From positions 14,135,579-14,199,578 of the forward strand of contig OZ234500.1 of assembly GCA_965153455.1 (NCBI GenBank): 64,000 bases of DNA, in the 5' to 3' direction. Each line of letters begins with the position of its first letter. Positions within the stretch are counted from its first letter, which is position 1. The notes under the pieces are model-generated. The model was not told the DNA's origin. It made no database searches and was given only the letters and a program-made list of their open reading frames with translations. A program made the translations under genes and the position numbers. Of this stretch, positions 24,874 to 37,721 are shown piece after piece. Source of the DNA: Sphagnum compactum. Lineage: Eukaryota; Bryophyta; Sphagnopsida; Sphagnales.

Positions 24874-25245
24874 GAGCATCTACACCAGTGCTCAGTATGT
24901 AGCCCTGCACAATGTGAGCTTTCTCTGGATGAGGTGTAGCAGTCAAATCCAGTGGATCCACTAGAAGTCTCCTGTGACCCTGGAAAACCCACAATTTCCA
25001 GGTCCCTTGAGGAGCCCTGGAAGAGTCTAGTATGTGGAGTCTAATATGTATTTATTGCTTGCTCCTTGTTTTCTGAATGGCTAGATAGTTTGATTGGTCC
25101 AGGTGGGTTGCTATTAGTAATCTCCCACCTATTTGCAGCCCTGATTCTAGTTTTAGGGGTGGAGTTGGAAAAAAGTAAATGACTAAACTGTGGATGTGAG
25201 AAATATTTTTGCAGGGTCACATACTGAGCACCCCTGGAGATGCTC
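24874..25245. mobile_element. Tourist-like MITE, copy 1
   Basis: A 372-bp element with inverted ends of about 35 bp: GAGCATCTACACCAGTGCTC followed by AGTATGTAGCCCTGC on the left, against GAGCATCTCCAGGGGTGCTC followed by AGTATGTGACCCTGC read from the right. It is flanked by TTA on both sides (24871-24873 and 25246-25248), the 3-bp target duplication usual for PIF/Harbinger-type elements. The interior contains TAGTTTGATTGGTCCAGG and GGTTGCTATTAGTAATCTCC, shared with the copy at 43108-43443. Confidence 0.9.
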
Positions 25246-25248
25246 TTA

Positions 25249-26715
25249 GACCTCTCTAAGACAGGGATTTTTCCCTCAATTTTGTGATATCAAACTTAGA
25301 ACAACATTAGAAACTTAGTCAACTTTACAGCAGGGGAAACATTAAATTGTTGAAAAAACGACAAATTTTGTGGGAAAAAAAACACTGCTCTGAGCTCTTT
25401 GGAACTAGAGCTGTTGCCCAGCCACTTGTCTCACGAACACACATTTCACTTGTAATCTATGTACATACAATGTGATCTCCGGGGCAGATTATAACTTAGC
25501 TCACATTAGCTCCACACCAAGGGTAGTAACCAAAGTGTTGGGTGGTTCTCTCTTTTTGAAATAAAGAACACTGATGGGCTAGGGTTGTGTACATGGACCC
25601 TGTACCAATAAAATGGTTATCAAAAATCAAAGAACTGATTTTGACCCATAACCAAAGTTCTTCAAAACAAGACAAAGAAAACCAAAGAACAGGTCAAAGA
25701 ACCTACCTTGAAATGCCAGTTCTTTGAGGAACCCTGGCAGTGCTTTGGAAATCTTCCAAAACCCGAAATCATGTGTTATTTTATTTTGGAACTTTTGACA
25801 AACCAGAAATCGGAGGTTATAAACAAAATCAAAGAATCGGCCTAACACCTGTACCTAGTAACACACATTCCTCAGCACTGCACACAAATTGCAATTGCAC
25901 AATACAAGTATGGACTGTAGTTGTCCACAAAACCAACTTCAACTAAAACCAAACTTCAGACTTCAACTTGCGGATATGGGTAATAAAACAAGAAACAAAT
26001 ACAGAAGCAAATTCTTTCTGCTATTTGTCAGCCCTCCATGAAAGTACATCTCTGGCAAGTTTGATCATGGCTTGTGCACCTGTCTGCCCAAGCTAATGAG
26101 AAGGAATTGAGAGCAAATATTGGACAGGTGTTATCAACATCACAGTTTCTTTCTCATATTTGTATAATAGTTTACTTGAGACTTTGGATGAATTATTATA
26201 TATTTGTCTGCACCCACCATCAAGAGCTGATGAAATCAGTGGGGACTCTAGTCGGTGGCAGAAGTCATGGCAACAACTTGTCACATGACATAAGGTGATG
26301 GTATAACACTTCCAACATCATGTGATTATGATCAACACTCATTTGTAGACTTATCTTCAAAGTACACTTTTGTCATTGACACTCATGAAGTTATGACTAC
26401 ATTCAATTTTCTTGATATATTGTCAAAGCATTGGGAGAGATTTTCTGATGTATTTATCCAAAGTCTGTGGCTTCAAGCGGTCTATGTAATGGTGTATTAT
26501 GTTATTCAAAACAATTAATCTCTCAAGTTATCTAGAGTTTATGGTTTTGAGCAATCCATTTTGTATGTAATGTTATAATTGTGCTATTCAAAATTATTAT
26601 TATTTTTAATACCCTTTCAAAAATAACGTGAAAATAGGCACAATAACATGTTCTCTTTCATGGACTATCTTAGTTCAATCTTAATAGTTATTTCACTCTT
26701 TTCCAAGAGCCACCT
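25249..26715. other. Intergenic sequence with a weak inverted repeat
   Basis: Around 25628-25842 the two sides are weakly complementary (TGATTTTGACCCATAACC against TGATTTTGTTTATAACC), with repeated CAAAGAAC words between them. This may be a worn fold-back element. No gene recognised. Confidence 0.35.
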
Positions 26716-26790
26716 ACATGGACATGAAAAGACACATTAACAATCAAGTCTTGTTGACTTGATTGTAAATGTGTCTTTTCATGTCCATGT
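26716..26790. repeat. Near-perfect 35-bp hairpin
   Basis: The left arm (26716-26750, starting ACATGGACATGAAAAGACAC) and the right arm (26756-26790, ending GTGTCTTTTCATGTCCATGT) are complementary at 34 of 35 positions around a 5-nt loop TTGTT. The single mismatch is in the middle (TTAACA against TTTACA). No flanking target duplication was seen. It may be a fold-back element or the stem of a small-RNA precursor; the sequence alone cannot tell. Confidence 0.9.
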
Positions 26791-28779
26791 TATATAGTAA
26801 GATCAAAATTGAGAAATTTTACATAACTGATGATGAACTACTAGAAACTATATGGGAACATGAGGGAAATAAAAAAGGGGATTGGGGGGATATTATAAAA
26901 TTAATAAACCTCCATTTCCTTTATCATTCTTTTTATCTTTTTCTCACATACCCTTTCATATCTTCCCTTTCAAAGTCAAGCTTAAAATTAAAATTCAAAG
27001 ATTTGTTGGGTGTTCCTATGTCGGCGACTACAAGCATTCTTTGTACCCACATATAACACAGAACATAAAAATATCTCGAATGGTACAACACATCTAAACA
27101 AATATATATATAACTCACTAATAACAAATATCAATCCACGCCAACACACAAGGAAACCGCACAAACTGTGTCACAAATAACTTCCATAAAAATTCATAAA
27201 AACCTACAAATACATAAGCTTATGTTTTGAAATCTCAAATCACCAAACATGATTTGAAATCACACAACTTGAAATTATATCCCATACAGTTTATATTTAA
27301 AAGTAGGTTCACACTAAAAACAATTTCAAATTAACTTACCCCTATTTACTTATTGCAATTTAAATGTTAACATGTAACCAACAAAAAAAAATTGATAGTT
27401 GTACTACAATCCTATATTGACACTTAAAACCATCATCATCAATCATAACATACAACACACAACACAAAAATATTTTAAATGGTACAACACATCCAAACTA
27501 CCCCCTTATCTAAGGTTGAGATCCCCTTAAATGAAATACCAAAATAGGAAATATAATATGAATATTCACTGTGAATGAACACTCTAATTCTAAAGTGAAA
27601 AGACCAATAGGCCAAGTGTAAATATGAGCCTCATCATTAGTGGCCTAGCTACAATCCTTCCATTCCTTAGCCAAATGTGAATCAACTTAAAAAGTAATTT
27701 ATGTTACTTCCTACTATCTAACTATAGGAATATGCATCTAGGTCTATCATGTGCACCAAGGGCAAAACCATTTTTTGATTAGCACATTTTCCAATGGTGG
27801 CATGAGACATCCCATATGCCAACCTTTAGAACATAGATCACAAATCAATATAATAGCAACTCTTGTATATTGCCCACATAACATACAACAAAATCTTTTA
27901 AGGACAACCACCGAGACGAATTAACTTGGCCATCCACATTAGGAACATGACATGGCACACAATTATACTCGTGATCTTTCCATGTATAATTGTTTTGGCC
28001 TCCAACAACACACTAGAAGGTAAGCTTCCACACACGTAAAATGACACATTATGTAGTCACATCTAATGCAGTTCGTGTTGTTTGTTGTAGATAAACATGA
28101 TCCCTTGGTTTAAGGACTCAAAATCGATAACCATTTCCCCAAAATAATGGTGTACCAAAAGGTATTTCAATGTTGAATGATTACCAAATTCTCGATAGCC
28201 ATTGGCATTAAACATTGAGTATTTTAGCTAGAATAGCAAACCTACTGAGCACCTTATCTAAAAATGCATATGTTACCCCCCTTACTATTGTGATCTAATA
28301 ATGGCACCAACACTAACCACTTGGAATTTATTTTTTATTATAACCAAAACATACTAGTTCTGTCATATTATCAAACTTAATGGGTTGCAAAAAATTAAAT
28401 TTCATAGTACCTTAGCCCTATGATAAGCAATGGTTGTAAATGAGGTGTAGGCATGTTGAATGATGTTTAAACTTGGTCACATACCACACACCTAAAACAT
28501 GTTGAACCTATAGTTACATCCCCCACACTATTATAAAAATAAGTTATTTTGACTAAAAAATCCAGTCAAAAATGACCCCATTTGAACAAGTATCAAAAAG
28601 ACCATCTTGTCAATCTAAACAAGTTGATTTAGACTTATCCTGCATGACTTAAGTAATCTTTTTTACTAGTAAACTATTGGACTATTTGACTGGTCATCTT
28701 GATTGTTGGATAATGGACCATTTAGTTGGTCAAATTTCTACCCAATTTTTTTCTAAATTATTACCAACTTTTTTCTATG
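26791..28779. other. AT-rich intergenic sequence containing repeat C copy 1
   Basis: Apart from the repeat at 27140-27400 nothing is recognisable. Short open frames at 26769-27127 are on both strands and look accidental. Confidence 0.45.
27140..27400 (+). repeat. Dispersed repeat C, copy 1
   Basis: Matches 38600-38870 in the same orientation: AACCGCACAAACT, CATAAGCTT, 'gatttgaaatcacacaactt', GAAATTATATCCC and ACATGTAACCAACAAAAAAA occur in the same order and at similar spacing. Confidence 0.75.
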
Positions 28780-29735
28780 TAGGTAGGTAGGTGGTAGCCT
28801 AACATAACCTACCTAACCTAGCCTAGTCTATCTAACCTTCCTAACTTAACCTAACCTAACCTACCTACCTACCCTAATTTTTTAAACATGTATATAAGTT
28901 ACAAATATTTGGAATTGAACTCTTCACCTACCCAATGATAAACCATGTCCTTACCAATGGATTCCACCTTCCAAACTTGACAAAAATTTGTCAAGTTTTT
29001 TATTTCACATCATTAGTTATGTACGTAAGTAAAAAAGTTAGGTACTAGTAGGTAATTTGCATGATGTTTGGTAGGTAGAAGGGTAAGTAAGTAAATAGCT
29101 TGTAATCCATAGGAAGTAGGTAGGTAGGTAGGTAGGTAGGTAAGGATTTCAGATGGTAGGTGGGAAGTAGGAGGTAAGTAGGTAGTTATCTACAATGGTA
29201 GGTGAGAAATAAGAGGTAGGTACATAAGTAAGTGCTTGTAAGTAGGTAGGTAGGTAGGTAAGGATGTAAGATGGTAGGTGGGAAATAGGAAGTACGTAGG
29301 TAAGGTTATATGATGATAGGTGGGAAATAGGAGGTAAGTAGGTAAGGTTGTACAATGGTACGTGGGAAGTAAGAAGTAGGTAGGTAAGGTTGTACAATGG
29401 TAGGTGGGACGTAGGAGGTAGGTAGGTAAGGTTTTATGATGGTAGGTCGAAAGTAGGTAAGTAGGGTTGTATGATGGTAGGTGGGAAGTATGAAGTAAGT
29501 AGGTAGGTAAATAGGTAAGGATGTAAAATGGTAAGTGGGAAAGAACAGGAAGGTAGGTAAAGATGTAGGATGGTAGGTGAAAAGTAAGAGGTAGGTAGGT
29601 ATATATGTAGGTAAATGGTTGGTGGGTAAGGATGGTAGATGGGAAGTATGAGGTAGGAAGGTAGGTATGTAGGATGGTAGGTGGTAGGCATGTAGGTAAT
29701 AAATTGGTATGTAGGTAGGCCTAGGCTATTTCCTA
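28780..29735. repeat. GGTA-based minisatellite, 42-bp higher-order unit
   Basis: From 29080 to 29735 the DNA is a GGTAGGTA-rich array. In its best part (29341-29430) the segment GGTAAGGTTGTACAATGG recurs every 42 bp. A shorter stretch in the opposite sense (ACCTACCTAACCTAG...) precedes it at 28795-28875. Because 42 is a multiple of three the minus strand stays open in two long frames (29149-29397, 29434-29691) that read as 14-residue repeats rich in Tyr, Leu, Thr and Pro. I regard these as by-products. Confidence 0.85.
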
Positions 29736-30069
29736 ACCTAATTAACAGTTATCTTAACCAATTACATAGCATAGGATGTCCCATTTGATTGGAACGCCAT
29801 TATCCATTTTAATTAAGGATGTCATTTTGTTTTGTCTAACTTGATTAGATGTCCCACTTGACTAGACACCATTGGTCATTTTGATTAAGGTGGTCATTTT
29901 TTTTGTCCAACTTGATTAGATGTTCAATTTGAAATATATTCAAATATGTCACTTTAATAAAATTTACCAGTTAAAAACACACATTCATTCAAGCCCCGAA
30001 CTTGTAATCAAAATGTACATGTTCATTAATAAAAAAAGATTTGTTAATCAACTTGGACCTTTTGAAAAA

Positions 30070-31425
30070 CCATGAATTGTAGTAATGCCACCACCATTAT
30101 TATGTTTGAAATAAACTATAAGTTTGTTAACTACTCCAAAGTGGGTCAACTCATCATGAACATGGCACACAAGACCTTTACATTGTTTTAAACGAAACAC
30201 AACCCACACTCATCCATCTGGCCACACCCATAGGAAGGAATTTCTTTCCCATTTGAACAACTTAATTTTATACATAACCAAATCATGTTCCTTGGGTGTC
30301 AACTTAACCAATTAGACTTCACATGCTTGCAAATATAGAATGACATGTGCATATTCACATATGTCCAAGGGGGCAATCACACTAACATATACCACAACAA
30401 GTGTAACCAATGTTTAGTTTTGTGTATTTAACATTTTAGAAAAAAAATCCAAATGGAATTACTTTTACATAATCTTATTTTCAATGTATGTATATATATA
30501 TATATATAGTTTGAAAGCAGTCTAATGAATGAAAAATACCCAAAAACACTTTGAAAACATTGTAACCAATGTTTTTAAACAATAAAAGAACTTGTCAATG
30601 GACTTGAATTTTTTTGAAAATTACATATTTTTGGCAAATTATTGATGTAAACCATAACATAATAGTGTGATGAAAATTTTCAAGATTTTTTAAAAGATTC
30701 AAATGTTCAAAATATTTTAAGAATATTCCAAAATATACAACTAATAAGCAATCACCCAAGGGGGCAGGTGCGGTTTGTGTTATCCCATTTGCACCCCCAA
30801 AACAACATCACCTTATGGCTCAATTTCCAAATCACGAGAATCCCCATTACCCATGTTATTTTGAGGTACATCCCTAGAACAACCCAACAAGATGCATAAG
30901 TAAGTTAAGGTGTGCGGTCCTAATACTACCTCCAAATTGCATCCCCATGCCAACAAGCTTTTATGGTATCCTTGTCGCTAACAATTGGGTTCCAATTTAC
31001 GTCATCAACATCCCAATTATCCCTATTAGCCCTCTAGACAATATCAGAATCATATTTTTAAATATAAAATCCATCTAGCCACTTTCCTATGAGTCAATTT
31101 GATTCCATCAAAAACTTTAATGGCTAGTGATTGGTAACCAAAGTGAATGGGCTACCATAAATATAGCATTGAAATGATGAAACACCCAAACAACAACAAG
31201 GCATTCCCCTTCATACAAATTATATTTCTCCTTTGTCTTATTGTTGAACCAATTAGCATATGCCATTACAAATTGCCAACGATTATCATCAAGTTGGGTG
31301 AATATTATTCCCAACCCTAAAGTACTCCAATCAATATGTAACCAAAATGGTCATCCTTGAATGGGTTGCTTTAAAATGAGGGTAGAAATTAACCTAACTT
31401 ATAATTCAAGATGAAGACCTATTCC
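30070..31425 (-). mobile_element. Ty3/gypsy relic: RNase H and integrase N-terminal parts
   Basis: On the minus strand, 31380 down to 31110 encodes a gypsy RNase H-like stretch: LKQPIQG, GIIFTQLDDNRWQFVMAYAN, KYNLYEGECLVVVW, then a worn TDHQPL region and an EYDFDI-type segment with stops down to about 31000. After a family A insertion (30369-30798) the similarity resumes with KLFKWERNSFLWVWPDG and HVHDELTHFG (about 30260-30120), which fits the zinc-binding N-terminal domain of gypsy integrase. Stops and shifts make it inactive. The gag part lies at 33230-33860 on the same strand. Confidence 0.75.
30369..30798 (+). mobile_element. Non-autonomous inverted-repeat element, family A copy 3
   Basis: About 430 bp from GGGGGCAATCACACTAACAT to CATTTGCACCCCC. 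The ends are inverted repeats (GGGGGCAAT against GGGGGTGCAAAT). The interior follows the other two copies: CAAGTGTAACCAATG, 'aacattgtaaccaatgtttttaa', 'cttgaatttttttgaaaa' and AGCAATCACCC. It contains a (TA)n tract at about 30488-30507. Target duplication is unclear (CCAAGG/CCAAAA). It splits the gypsy relic between RNase H and integrase. Confidence 0.75.
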
Positions 31426-33229
31426 TATGCATCACCCCAATATACTCTTGGTCAATCCTCATCAAATAACAGATATTTTAAGCTAATTTTGGACTTAAAT
31501 GTTAATTTTGGACTTAACTCAACTTGTTTAGTGGCCTAAAACCATTGAATTTTCATATGATTGACACAAAATTGCTTTTTATTTCCATTTTTTCTTATCT
31601 TAAATTTGACCAAAATTAACATCTTATAATAAATTTTCATCAAGATGCCTAGAACATAGGTTTTAAGAAAAATGGTACCTAAATCATCAAATTATAACAC
31701 TTCAAACATTTAGTGACCACCAAATGCTAAATTTATAACACATATATTATTATTCTCTCAAACATATTGAAATGTTTAACTTAATTTTAAATAAAGAGAA
31801 AATGGTACCTAATTCATCAAATTATAACACTTGGAGTATCTATTGGCCACCAAATGTTAATATTATAATAATATTTCTACAAAGAAGTTGAAACATCTAA
31901 CTAGATTATTATTATTATTATTATTAATTTAACTTTCATTTTTAATAATAATATTGTAATTTAATATGTAATCATTATTAATTAAACTAGGATTGGGTGG
32001 CCATTAAATGTTATTATTACATAAATGTATTCAAAATTATTAAAAATCATCTATTAACTTAATAATAACATAAATTTCAACAATATATTCCACATTGAGC
32101 TCACATAACAATTTTTTTGAAAAATAATTGTTATTTTAATAATCAATGACATGACGATAAAAACATTTAATTTGGTGACATATACTTCACTTCATTCACC
32201 ACATCAATGTTTGCTCTAGCCTGACTAGCACGCACATCACTAATTGTTATGATGTTATTCATGGTTGTATTTTTTCTAGAAGGAAATGAAAACGCAATAG
32301 AATCAATGTCCACCCATTACATTGGGTCTACTAAGTTGCATTTTCATTTTCCTTCCCAACAATCTTGATACAACCACTATGAGAAATTATGTTTGCGGCA
32401 ACTAGACTACCCTACAACTAGAGCTCTAAAACAACTAATATACAACGACATTGCAACTGTCCCATGGAAATAAGACAAATTAATAAATTAGAGGTTGAAC
32501 ATTTGAATCCAACAAACCTTCTAATGTCAACACCAACATGTCGACTCCCCTTTCAATTTGGAAAACTCCATCCTCATTATGCACCACCACCACACCAAGA
32601 ATAACCCCTACTTTGGTGAATGGCAAGATGGGTAGGAAGGTTTTAAGTTTGACCACAACACCATGCTAAGATGCTAGGTGAATTTTGAGCACCTATGTCT
32701 AGCTAGATTCACAAATATGTTGGGGAAAATAACCTAATTGATTTATACACGTCCTCCAAGGTAGCCACCAACCCTAGTGTTTTCATTCCCTCACATAATG
32801 TGGTTAGTTGAATCCCAAAAATGGCAATTGTCTCTTTAAAAAACAATATTGTCCAATACATTACCCTCATTGCCCCCAACAAACTACTTGGTACCTTGGT
32901 TCTAGGAGTGGAATTGGTTGCCTTCTTCAAAATAACTAACACACCACTAGAAGTTGATACCCCCATAGGGTTGAGAGTTGTGTTTGTCAACACAAATGAT
33001 TATGAGAAACAAACTTGGTTTTAAGCTTCATCACATTACGGATCTAACCTCTCATTAGCACTTTGAGGTAATTTAAGTGTTCAAACATTCGCTTTTGAAA
33101 TTAGTGTGGTTGTAGAAAACATTTTAATTGTTTCAAAAACCTTGAATTAGTTCGAATCATCATAATCTTTCGAAACACTTGACACATCTCTGTTTGTGGC
33201 CATTGACTTTGAAAATCTAATTCCCAAAA
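31426..33229. other. Region between gypsy gag and RNase H, mostly unrecognisable
   Basis: If one gypsy element spans 30-34 kb its protease and reverse transcriptase should lie here, but no such motif is readable. The minus frame at 32709-32993 may be the end of gag. A (TTA)n tract is at about 31903-31925, and a CACTA-like end is at 32375-32480. Confidence 0.4.
32375..32480 (+). repeat. CACTA-like left end with subterminal repeats
   Basis: Begins CACTATGAGAAATTATGTTT and continues with ACAACTAGAGCTCTAAAA and TATACAACGACATTGCAAC. Read inverted, 37560-37721 gives CATTATGAAAAAACATGTTC, then GCAACTAGAGCTCCAAAA and TATACAATCATGTTACAAC, so the two are inverted repeats. A second CACTATGAGAAATAGG start is at 34332. 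Confidence 0.6.
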
Positions 33230-33860
33230 TATATCATGAATCAACATTTGAACCAAAACATGAAATATCTTTTTGATCCTTCACCTTCCTTGACCTAGAT
33301 GCATTAAATTTCACTTGGGTTGCCATGCTCGTAATTAGGGCCTTTAATTGCAAAAATTTAGCCTTCACAATGGTGGATTGGTTTGGTGTCAATTTGGTGG
33401 TTAGTTTTTTGTTGGTCACATTTTTCCCCTTTTTTCTAATACCCTAGCCCTTACCAACATCGGTGGTTTATAATTGGCCTTGTCATAACTTCGAATAAAA
33501 TGTGAAGTAATGACCTACATCATGCCCATAAATATTACAATGGGAACATGGTTGGCTAGGATTTAAAATTGGACGTACTGGCTTACAATGGATTAAGGTA
33601 ATCCTTGCCAAACCCAAAAGTCACTAAACATTCTTCCACCATGTTTCACTCAATGTGTTCCAATAATTGGAACACACCTACCAAGGTTGATTGGGCAAGT
33701 TGAAATAACATCACATCCCGCATCCAATGCCTATGTCCAAAATCCCATACCAAAATTGGACCACTTAAGCTTTTGTAACACCTTGCATCACTATAATCAA
33801 TGTACGCATCCACACATAAGTCTTTCATAAATTGTCATGTGGCTTACATTGAAACTCTTG
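33230..33860 (-). mobile_element. Ty3/gypsy gag relic
   Basis: On the minus strand a short open frame (33828-33646) is followed around 33570-33520 by CSHCNIYGHDVGHY, a retroviral-type zinc knuckle (CX2CX4HX4C) in which the last Cys is replaced by Tyr. Further frames (33419-33234) continue without strong similarity. Its orientation agrees with the RNase H/integrase relic at 30-31.4 kb, so they are probably one element with decayed or lost middle parts. Confidence 0.55.
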
Positions 33861-34331
33861 TAAACATAGTTGTTTTTTTGTCAACCCCGTTGGTCATTTT
33901 TCAACAACTCGTAATTCCATAATCTAATTAAATGCCAACAATGAACCCCATGTATTAATGAAGGGCTGGTACCACCATTCCAATGGTTACACCACTTTTG
34001 GCAATTCCACTACCATTGGCAATTATGTTCCACCAACTAAGCCACTATTGAAAGTCGTCACAATTGCACTTGAAGTGGAAACAAATGTTAGGACCACAAT
34101 ACTTCCAATAATAGGCACATAAAATTGGGCAATTAGTAAAATCACCATTCTTTAATATGAGCCTCATGGGCATGCTTAAATTCATAGTAATCATTCATAA
34201 GTGGCCCCTACAAATGTTGGAATAAACCTTTCCATGCCATGAAAGTCATGAAAATTTGTGGATTATGCATCTATTACATATCACATTAGTTGTCAAACTC
34301 ATGAATAAAATCATTCAACTCTTGAATACCA

Positions 34332-37300
34332 CACTATGAGAAATAGGATGATTTGCAATTGGCCTTGCAACTAGCCTTAAAACTAAATTTTTGAGTTGCA
34401 ATGACCACATGCACCTTCATTGTAATTCAACGTATTTTTACAACATGAATGTTATTGGACAAATCACATGAATTGCAATGGACACAAAAATTCACCATAT
34501 GTGGAACTATATATGTATGCAACTTGTGCAACTCAGTTACAACTTTGTAAGAACAACAATTATGCAACTCCATCACAACTAGTTTACAACTACCATTGCA
34601 ATGTCATGTTGACATTGATTTTCATCCATCCATCCATTAATGATGAACTTTGTTGATTTGTATTGCAACTCCTTTGTAATTATGAATGCAATGGAAACAC
34701 ATTAATGGTTACAACTATGCAACAACTATGCAACAACTCACATTAGAGCACAAGGTAATACTTGTGTGTAATTGTAATGTAACCAATTTGCAAATGGCAA
34801 CTAGGTGATTACTATGGAATAACTATTAAACAAGTTCATCCATTGATGAACTTAATACTTGTGTGATTTTTATTCATCCATTGACAAACCTAATGTGGCA
34901 TGATTTTTCATTCATCTATTGACAAACGAAGTCTATTGATGTCCTTTGTGACTAGGTGTTTAATTATGGGTTCCAATGTAATTGTATGGCAAGGGGTGAA
35001 TGCACCCTAAGGTGGATCAAATTAAAAAGTAGCACGTGGTGTCCATAGTTTTGCTTTTCCATAATTTTTAATGTGAATATTTGATGTTTTGGGAATGAAA
35101 ATTAGTCCATTTGAAAGTAGGAAACAAGAAAAATAGTTAAACCCTAAACTTGCAAATTTTTAAATTATGACACATGCTCCGATTTGATCAACTAAGGGAA
35201 AAGTTAAAGACAAAAACATGGGTTTTCTAAAATTTTATAATTGGTAGATGTTATGTTGAACAGTAATGTCACTTTTTACAAAACAAAATTTATTAATTTT
35301 TCCATTTCAATAAATTATGGACTTTCTACACTATTGATAATCTTGCAAAATCCTACTAAACTAAAATATTAAATTTGATTAGAACCCTTATTTTAACATT
35401 ATAATAGCCTCACAATCATACTAGGAAAAAAATCAACAATTAAAATATGTTACTATGTAATAAAAGTCCATAACATTTTTTATGGACTATGACAGAAGAT
35501 CTTACATCATTTGAAAAATTCACCTTGTAATGAAATGATGACATTTTATCTTCAATTTTTAAATTTTTATTTTTCAAGTGTTATAGTTTAATTAAATGTG
35601 TCCCTTTAAATATTTCAATGAAACCTCAACACATATTATAACAAACTTAAAGGTACCCACATAGAAATTACCCTTATGACACCAAAAAATGGACTATCTA
35701 ATGTGCAACGACCCTAAGGTGTAGTCACAATCTAATGAACCAAAAAAAGTGTCTAACCGCAAAGAAAAATAATTAAAATTAGAGAAATATTTATGTTTTA
35801 CCATTTAAAAATATGGAAATCATGGCAATTTTATTTTTTTCATTCATATGAATATCAAAAAATTCAAACAAAAATCCATTTGAAAAAATTTTAAGTTTAA
35901 ATGTTGATTTAAAAACTTTGAAAGTCAAAAGGTTTTCTTGAAATCTACCATGTTATGATATTCAATGTCACATGTGAAATGAGATGATCAATACGATATA
36001 CATAACATTATAATGCACAAGATATTTAAATGTCCATCCTTTCAACTTAAAAAAAAATTATTTCACAATTGTAGTGCCACTAACAAAACTTATTTATCAC
36101 TAAAATGTAACATACATAACATTGATATAAATTAAATTACAATCGACTACACTTGCATGCAAATGTGGTTTTCAAAATAAAATGCATCACATACTTGGAG
36201 TATTGAGGTTATAATTCACCATACCTTTGTTGTTTTGGAATTTGTTTTTTTGCATGTATTGGTTTAAATTACTATAGAACAAACAACAACATAATCAATG
36301 ACGTAATATTAACAACCTAACCAAATTATACAACATCACATGTGCATGCTCTTTTATTCAAGATTGTATTTTTCAAATAGAAACACCATTTTATTTTTAA
36401 AAAAAATTTAACCTCCAAGAAGAATAACAAGATTAAAAACTTTCAACCTCCAAGAATAAGAACAACCCTCAAACTCCAAGAACAAAAACTCAAACTTTCA
36501 ATCTCCCAAACTAAAAATAAAAACCTTAAACCTCCAAATTTTCTAAACAAACAAACAAACTTGTGACAACCTTTCATCTCTACTTCTAAATTAGAAAAAA
36601 CATTCTTAGTTATCTAGCACATGAATGATAATTGCATCACCAACAAACTAAGAAACAAACAAAATGTTTAGAACAAAAGACATTATCCTTTCTAGTTTGT
36701 CTTGAATTTCTTAACAATAGGCATAAGTACATAAGGGTCACTGATGCAATTGGGGATATTTGTTGATTTACTGCGATGTGTCACTTGCTAAAAAATTTCT
36801 TACCCAAATTTCAAATTTCAAATTGAACTCTAGTTGCATACTAGTTGTTTACATGTTGGTTTGGCTGATTTGGTTACTTTGGTTTACGTGTTTACTAAAT
36901 ATCCATTGTAATTAAAAAGAAAAAAATTATCCTTTGTAGTTCATCTTGAATTTTTTGATAATACGCATAGGCCCATGATCAGTTTGAAAAAATCGACCCT
37001 TGTTAATGAAGCAATTAGACATTTAGGTTATAAAACATCAAAATATATAAAGGTAAATCCATATGTACACCCTAATTGAATTTGTAATACAATATATGCA
37101 CTACTTTTAATTTCACTTCAAAAGTAGGTAATACTTTCAATGAGTTTTATGGTCTAACATGTTTATAAAACAACATAATGTTGTGAGTTGTAATGTAATA
37201 GAAAACTAATAATAAAATAATTGAACAATTGTAAAATGTGTAAAAGTAATATTATACAATGGCAACCTAATGGCACAACTAGTTGTATCAATGGAAATCA

Positions 37301-37560
37301 TAGTTGACAACTAGTTGTAAACAAGTTGAAAATGTCATATGTAATGGGTGATGAAAATGCACACACATGACATGATCATATGTGTTAAGGTTGTACACTA
37401 GTTGCAAAATAATCGTTGATTAGGTGTTACATTTACCCCAGTTGTAATATAATTGTCACATGTAATTAAAATGCAACTTGCTAACAAAGTCAAACATGGT
37501 TGATTATAATTGTAATTTATGATGTGCACATTTTGTTATATAGATGTCTATCTTGCAATT
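34332..37560. other. AT-rich sequence, possible interior of a CACTA-like element
   Basis: The left part (34332-34800) is rich in TTGCAA and CAACTATGCAACAACT-type words. The right part (37200-37560) is rich in the complementary AGTTGTA/AGTTGCA words, as expected of subterminal repeats. Between them (34800-37200) no transposase or other protein is recognisable. A degenerate 'aacctccaagaa' repeat occupies about 36410-36540. Confidence 0.4.
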
Positions 37561-37721
37561 AATCTGTAACTATAATATAATTCCTTGATTTTCTAATGTG
37601 ACATTTTATTTATTAATTCCATGTATATCCATGGGATAGTTGTAACATGATTGTATATTAATTATTTTGGAGCTCTAGTTGCATGTCAAATTAATTGTTA
37701 TGAACATGTTTTTTCATAATG
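37560..37721 (-). repeat. CACTA-like right end
   Basis: Inverted partner of 32375-32480, ending ...TTTTTTCATAATG. The canonical end would be TAGTG; here it is TAATG. Adjacent 3-bp target duplications could not be identified. Confidence 0.5.

Noticed and set aside
29149-29691. Two long minus-strand frames rich in Tyr, Thr, Leu and Pro
   Set aside because: They are translations of the GGTA minisatellite, whose 42-bp period keeps the frame open; no family similarity.
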